DNA of 40,825 bases. Origin: Candidatus Woesearchaeota archaeon. Lineage in GTDB: Archaea > Nanobdellota > Nanobdellia > Woesearchaeales > UBA9989. The position numbers were made by a program, and so were the translations under genes. The notes under the pieces were generated by a model. It searched no databases. It was not told where the DNA came from and saw nothing but the letters and a program-made list of their open reading frames with translations. Shown here one piece after another: positions 38,065-40,825 of the stretch. Location: contig DUKZ01000041.1 of NCBI GenBank assembly GCA_013329045.1, positions 1-40,825 on the forward strand. The letters run 5' to 3'. Within the stretch, counting starts at the first letter, position 1. Every line of letters starts with the position of its first letter.

Positions 38065-39009
38065 TCAAGAGTCATACGACCCTTCCACGCTCTGTGCCAG
38101 TTCCTCGCATCCATAATATCTCATGTATCCTGCATCGTGGGGTATGAGCACCCTCATTGCAACCCACTCTGGCGGCTGCTCCGCAAAATAATGGTTATAG
38201 ACAACTGCTCCGATGATGACAGCTCCACCGACAATAAGCAGGGGCATTGCCACGGCGCTCAAGACAGCTCCTCCAGCCATGACAGCAGCAGCTCCGGGAG
38301 TGGCCGTTGCAGCCCCAACTGCCCCAACAGCCACCGTCGCTTCCACAATCGCCCCCCCAACATATCCAGCCCCAAGCCCTGCCGCAACTAGGCTGCCACC
38401 GCCAACTGCCCCAACAGCGACCGATTTTTGCCTGTTCCCTATTTCTTCAATAGCATCTTTTCCTTTGATATACACAAAGACAACATCATATCGGTCATAT
38501 TTTGACGTGTCTATCTCAAACGTCCCGATCTGTTCTGGAGAAAGGCTATATTCAGGTTCTTCAAAGCTCCCAAAGCTCCCTTCATATGTTTTCTTTTCAT
38601 CATCGGATGCGGGGAAGATATCAGCCAGGTTCACCGTCATCTTCTTGTTTTTCTTCAGGTGGATATGTGCGCACAAAGAGCAATATTTTCCATCTGAGGA
38701 ATAAAGCTCCTTTGTTCCCCATTGATACTGCCAGCCGCACCAGTACGCTTCCTCCTTGATGAGTTCTTTGAGGTGTGCATCTGTCATTCGTCCAACATTC
38801 CGAACAACTGTGCCGCATTGTAATTCCTTTTCTGCGTCGATATGCAATTGTTTTGACGTTGTATGGATATCTACAGAATCCCTGCACGTTTTGTGCGTCG
38901 CATATTCAGCAGCAGATTCCCTTGTCATGGAAACAACGTTCATCATCAGCCAGAGGAAAAGTAACCCTAAGACTAATGATACAAGGAGTTCCATTGACAT
39001 TTTTACCAT
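38065..39009 (-). CDS. Membrane protein with Cys cluster and glycine-zipper hairpin, 314 aa
   Basis: N-terminal hydrophobic helix (6-27), then an outer domain with WCGWQYQWG...KYCSLC, matching CWYQFGQG...AYCFVC in the 299-residue neighbour; the C-termini also match (VLIPHDAGYMRYYGCEEL and TPLTDINAIGC). The two are distant paralogues. Unique here is a stretch at residues 197-270 made almost only of Gly, Ala and Val with small-xxx-small spacing, enough for two or three glycine-zipper membrane helices. Such segments occur in pore-forming or membrane-inserting proteins. It starts 2 bp after the 299-residue gene. Confidence 0.75.
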   Translation of the reverse strand: MVKMSMELLVSLVLGLLFLWLMMNVVSMTRESAAEYATHKTCRDSVDIHTTSKQLHIDAEKELQCGTVVRNVGRMTDAHLKELIKEEAYWCGWQYQWGTKELYSSDGKYCSLCAHIHLKKNKKMTVNLADIFPASDDEKKTYEGSFGSFEEPEYSLSPEQIGTFEIDTSKYDRYDVVFVYIKGKDAIEEIGNRQKSVAVGAVGGGSLVAAGLGAGYVGGAIVEATVAVGAVGAATATPGAAAVMAGGAVLSAVAMPLLIVGGAVIIGAVVYNHYFAEQPPEWVAMRVLIPHDAGYMRYYGCEELAQSVEGSYDS

Positions 39010-39011
39010 TG

Positions 39012-39911
39012 TTAGTAGGGCATTTGCGTGCAGCCAATAGCATTGATATCGGTTAATGGTGTGAGGTACATCACCGCTGTCGGATTCGCGTTTTCCAGCA
39101 GCATATTTCTGTAATCCTCTGAATGGTCATAAAGGTAGAGAGAGAGAGGGACAGTAAGAATCCCTCCAGCAGCCATCGTTGCACCGATGTTCCCGCCATA
39201 GATATAGGGTGATATCTTTGCATATAGTGTAGGTGAGCTGTATACAAACACGAGCGCGTAATGTTGCGTGAGGTCAATTGATGCAGTTTCCATCTCTTCT
39301 TCATTTTTCTTCGTGACAAGATATCCTGAAAGGAGTATGTCCTCATACCACGAATAAGAGAAATAATCTGCATACGTTGTTTCGCTGGCGCTGGAGATCT
39401 TGTTCGTATCAATAAACGCCTTAAAGAACGCGTAATCAATCTGCCCTTCGAATTTCTCAGCGAGCTGGGGAGTGAAGGACATCTGCGAGCACACAAAACA
39501 ATATGCTTCCCCTTTCAGTTCATTCGACGGGAACGGATTTACCTTCCCCTGCCCGAACTGGTACCAGCAGGTATACATCTCATCAGCAATTCCCCTGACA
39601 GTTCCTTCCCACACCTTTTCTATGGAATCATCTTCGTATTTCACGATCTCTTTTTCATTTCCTTGAAGACGCTTGCTTCCTTTGGCGGTGAACTCGAGCG
39701 TTGAGGGATTGCAGGAGATCTTGTCGATGAACTCATTTGGCCCCACCCGAAGGTTTGCAGCAGCAAGAACGCTGATTCTGCATTTTTCTACCTCGACGGT
39801 TTTTGACAGCCAATTCTTTACCTCAACAACAACAAAAAGCAGGATGCCTCCAACTAATAAGATCAGGATAATCTTTACCAATGTCTCCATCAGGTCGCCT
39901 TTCTTGTTCAT
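39012..39911 (-). CDS. Class III signal-peptide surface protein, 299 aa
   Basis: It starts MNKKGDLMETLVKIILILLV: KKG|D with a Glu at +5 after the cut (D-L-M-E), as in type IV pilins, then a hydrophobic helix. The outer domain of about 260 residues has a cysteine set (CRISV, CNPS, CWYQFGQG, YCFVC, IGCTQ) shared in part with the 314-residue protein. No recognised family. It overlaps the 38-residue leader gene by 4 bp. Confidence 0.8.
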   Translation of the reverse strand: MNKKGDLMETLVKIILILLVGGILLFVVVEVKNWLSKTVEVEKCRISVLAAANLRVGPNEFIDKISCNPSTLEFTAKGSKRLQGNEKEIVKYEDDSIEKVWEGTVRGIADEMYTCWYQFGQGKVNPFPSNELKGEAYCFVCSQMSFTPQLAEKFEGQIDYAFFKAFIDTNKISSASETTYADYFSYSWYEDILLSGYLVTKKNEEEMETASIDLTQHYALVFVYSSPTLYAKISPYIYGGNIGATMAAGGILTVPLSLYLYDHSEDYRNMLLENANPTAVMYLTPLTDINAIGCTQMPY

Positions 39912-40024
39912 GGTCCATTGAACTTTTTAATGATGTTAATAAATAAGATGACTGTGACACCAGCAACTAACATAACAATAACCCATATAAGGGTCATATT
40001 CAACGCATCACCCTTTTTTTCCAT
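39908..40024 (-). CDS. 38-residue KKGD microprotein, first gene of the surface operon
   Basis: MEKKGDALNMTLIWVIVML, then a continued helix ending IIKKFNGP. KKG|D, one transmembrane helix, no outer domain. The ATG at 40024 is 25 nt from a TATATAAA box, so the transcript starts at the start codon, and its stop overlaps the next start (ATGA). It heads the operon running at least to 36559. Confidence 0.8.
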   Translation of the reverse strand: MEKKGDALNMTLIWVIVMLVAGVTVILFINIIKKFNGP

Positions 40025-40043
40025 ACCCCTGCATGATTTTCAG

Positions 40044-40053
40044 CATATATAAA
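40044..40053 (-). promoter_or_regulatory. TATA box of the surface-protein operon
   Basis: CTTTATATATG on the minus strand, centred about 25 nt before the ATG at 40024. Between it and the palindromic element (40121) there is a fragment at 40088-40110 that resembles one end of that element. Confidence 0.55.
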
Positions 40054-40120
40054 GATATCGCGGTTTAGAAGAAAGAAGTGTATACGCCAACACAACTGGC
40101 GCAGATGATTAAGAGGAATA

Positions 40121-40265
40121 ATTCAGCAACAACAATAATGGCATCAGACCGCTTTTCAAGGAAAAGCTCGGCTTAGAGACGCACAGAAATGCTTTGCATT
40201 TCTGGCACCCATAAAATCTTCGATTTTATTGGGCTAAGCCGTCTGTGCCATTGTTGTTGCTGAAT
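40121..40265 (+). repeat. Dispersed palindromic element, copy C (best preserved)
   Basis: 145 bp with perfect 15-bp terminal inverted repeats (ATTCAGCAACAACAA / TTGTTGTTGCTGAAT). Internally it has AGCTCGGCTTAG and CTAAGCC pairing across the centre, plus two small hairpins (CAGAAATG...CATTTCTG and CCCATAAAATC...GATTTTATTGGG). The motifs CAGACCGCTTTTC, AAAAGCTCGGCT and GCCGTCTGTGCCA occur in copy B in the same order. There is no reading frame. It could be a MITE-like non-autonomous mobile element or a structured RNA. It occupies the intergenic gap between the surface operon and the RNase J-like gene. Confidence 0.8.
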
Positions 40266-40316
40266 GGCTAGTAAAAGAAGAAGGAGAGGATGGCAACTGA
40301 ATTTTCATCCCATATA

Positions 40317-40325
40317 TTTTTATAC
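40317..40325 (+). promoter_or_regulatory. TATA box of the RNase J-like gene
   Basis: TTTTTATAC, centred about 26 nt upstream of the ATG at 40347. Confidence 0.55.
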
Positions 40326-40346
40326 CAACAGAAGAAAAACCATCAG

Positions 40347-40825
40347 ATGATCGAACACATTGTTCTTGGCGGCCATAATGATGTGGGCATGAACATGCAC
40401 GCAATCAAGGTAGGCAATGAGGTGATTCTCCTCGATATGGGACTCAACGTGGATAAGTTTGTCCAATACACTGAAGACAGGGAAGACCCGAATCTTGATC
40501 CAAAGATTCTCACCAGGATCGGTGCAATTCCGAACCTGACCCCAATAAAATCCTGGATGGGAGATATCAAGGTGATCATCCCAAGCCACGGGCACTTAGA
40601 CCACATCGGAGCGGTTCCTTATCTTGGAAAGAAAATCCCTCAAGACATCGTCGCAACACCATACACGATTGCAGTCATAAAGAAGATCCTTCAGGACAAC
40701 AATTATTCTATCCCAAACAAGCTCAAGGAAGTGCCGGTGAACGGCTCATACAAGGTATCTCCGACAATAACGGCTGAATTCATTAACATGACCCATTCCA
40801 TTCCTCACACCGCGATGGTCTGCCT
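40347..40825 (+). CDS. RNase J-like metallo-beta-lactamase ribonuclease (partial, cut by window end)
   Basis: The first 159 codons of a beta-CASP/metallo-beta-lactamase enzyme. It starts MIEHIVLGGHNDVGMNMHAI, and the metal motif HGHLDH lies at residues 81-86 (IIPSHGHLDHIGAV), with a YLGKKIPQDIVATPYT stretch after it, as in archaeal RNase J 5'-3' exonucleases. GGHNDVGMN corresponds to the family's GG..EIG.N. The C-terminal beta-CASP motifs lie outside the window. The start is supported by TATA spacing. Confidence 0.85.
   Translation, partial: MIEHIVLGGHNDVGMNMHAIKVGNEVILLDMGLNVDKFVQYTEDREDPNLDPKILTRIGAIPNLTPIKSWMGDIKVIIPSHGHLDHIGAVPYLGKKIPQDIVATPYTIAVIKKILQDNNYSIPNKLKEVPVNGSYKVSPTITAEFINMTHSIPHTAMVC

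Noticed and set aside
38213-38704. Plus-strand Ala/Pro/Thr-rich frame of 163 codons
   Set aside because: Shadow of the Gly/Ala-rich segment of the minus-strand 314-residue gene.
40121-40265. Factor-independent terminator
   Set aside because: The palindrome is far too long, lies upstream of promoters on both sides, and recurs elsewhere with conserved internal motifs.

Overview
The window is archaeal. It carries RadA and RadB recombinases, an RPA-type single-strand DNA-binding protein, NAC, Sec61-beta, archaeal-type uS2, ThpR, a TRAM protein, an archaeal-style SUF operon and an RNase P RNA. DNA gyrase subunit A, an AbrB/PhoU protein, many short membrane proteins with KKG-type N-termini and 'LTGQAI'-like leaders suggest a DPANN-grade archaeon, most like Woesearchaeota or Pacearchaeota (inference; no rRNA is present). 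Many genes have a TATA-like box centred about 24-27 nt upstream of one particular start codon. This implies mostly leaderless transcription, and I used it to choose starts.

Layout. 1-566: three near-identical 57-bp hairpin repeats plus a decayed fourth, then a copy of a dispersed palindromic element. 567-4052 (minus): an orphan protein; a four-gene group with a MinD/ParA ATPase, a membrane protein and two helical proteins; NAC and Sec61-beta. 4053-4430: a second copy of the palindromic element. 4431-4792 (minus): RNase P RNA. 4849-9065 (minus): THUMP methyltransferase, gyrA, an orphan. 9207-10172 (plus): AbrB-PhoU protein. 10186-12302 (minus): conserved archaeal protein, ScpB, methyltransferase and a 47-residue zinc ribbon, in overlapping order. 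12330-14593 (minus): membrane protein, SpoIIM-like protein, AmrS-type radical SAM enzyme. 14677-15927: radB and rpsB, abutting tail to tail. 16319-21125 (plus): a SUF iron-sulfur operon led by an HTH regulator with a perfect palindrome in its promoter. 21107-23684 (minus): ThpR, TRAM, RadA and a small conserved protein.

23839-40024 (minus) is the most unusual part. Four secreted or membrane-anchored cell-wall hydrolases carry M23, lysozyme-like, Amidase_3, NlpC/P60-like and SGNH domains. Upstream lies a train of at least twelve single-pass proteins, several with KKG(D/E/Q/N) class III (pilin-like) signal sequences. They include three microproteins of 38-49 residues, two cysteine-rich stalk proteins and an Amidase_3-like protein that seems to have lost its catalytic histidines. 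Archaea have no bacterial murein, so this reads as a surface apparatus aimed at bacterial walls, or as remodelling of an unknown envelope polymer (inference). Two hydrolases share a 164-bp identical promoter and leader and a related N-terminal region but end in different catalytic domains. The duplicated block contains the last codons of the neighbouring RPA gene, which shows the direction of copying. 40121-40265 is the third and best palindromic element, and 40347 to the end begins an RNase J-like nuclease.
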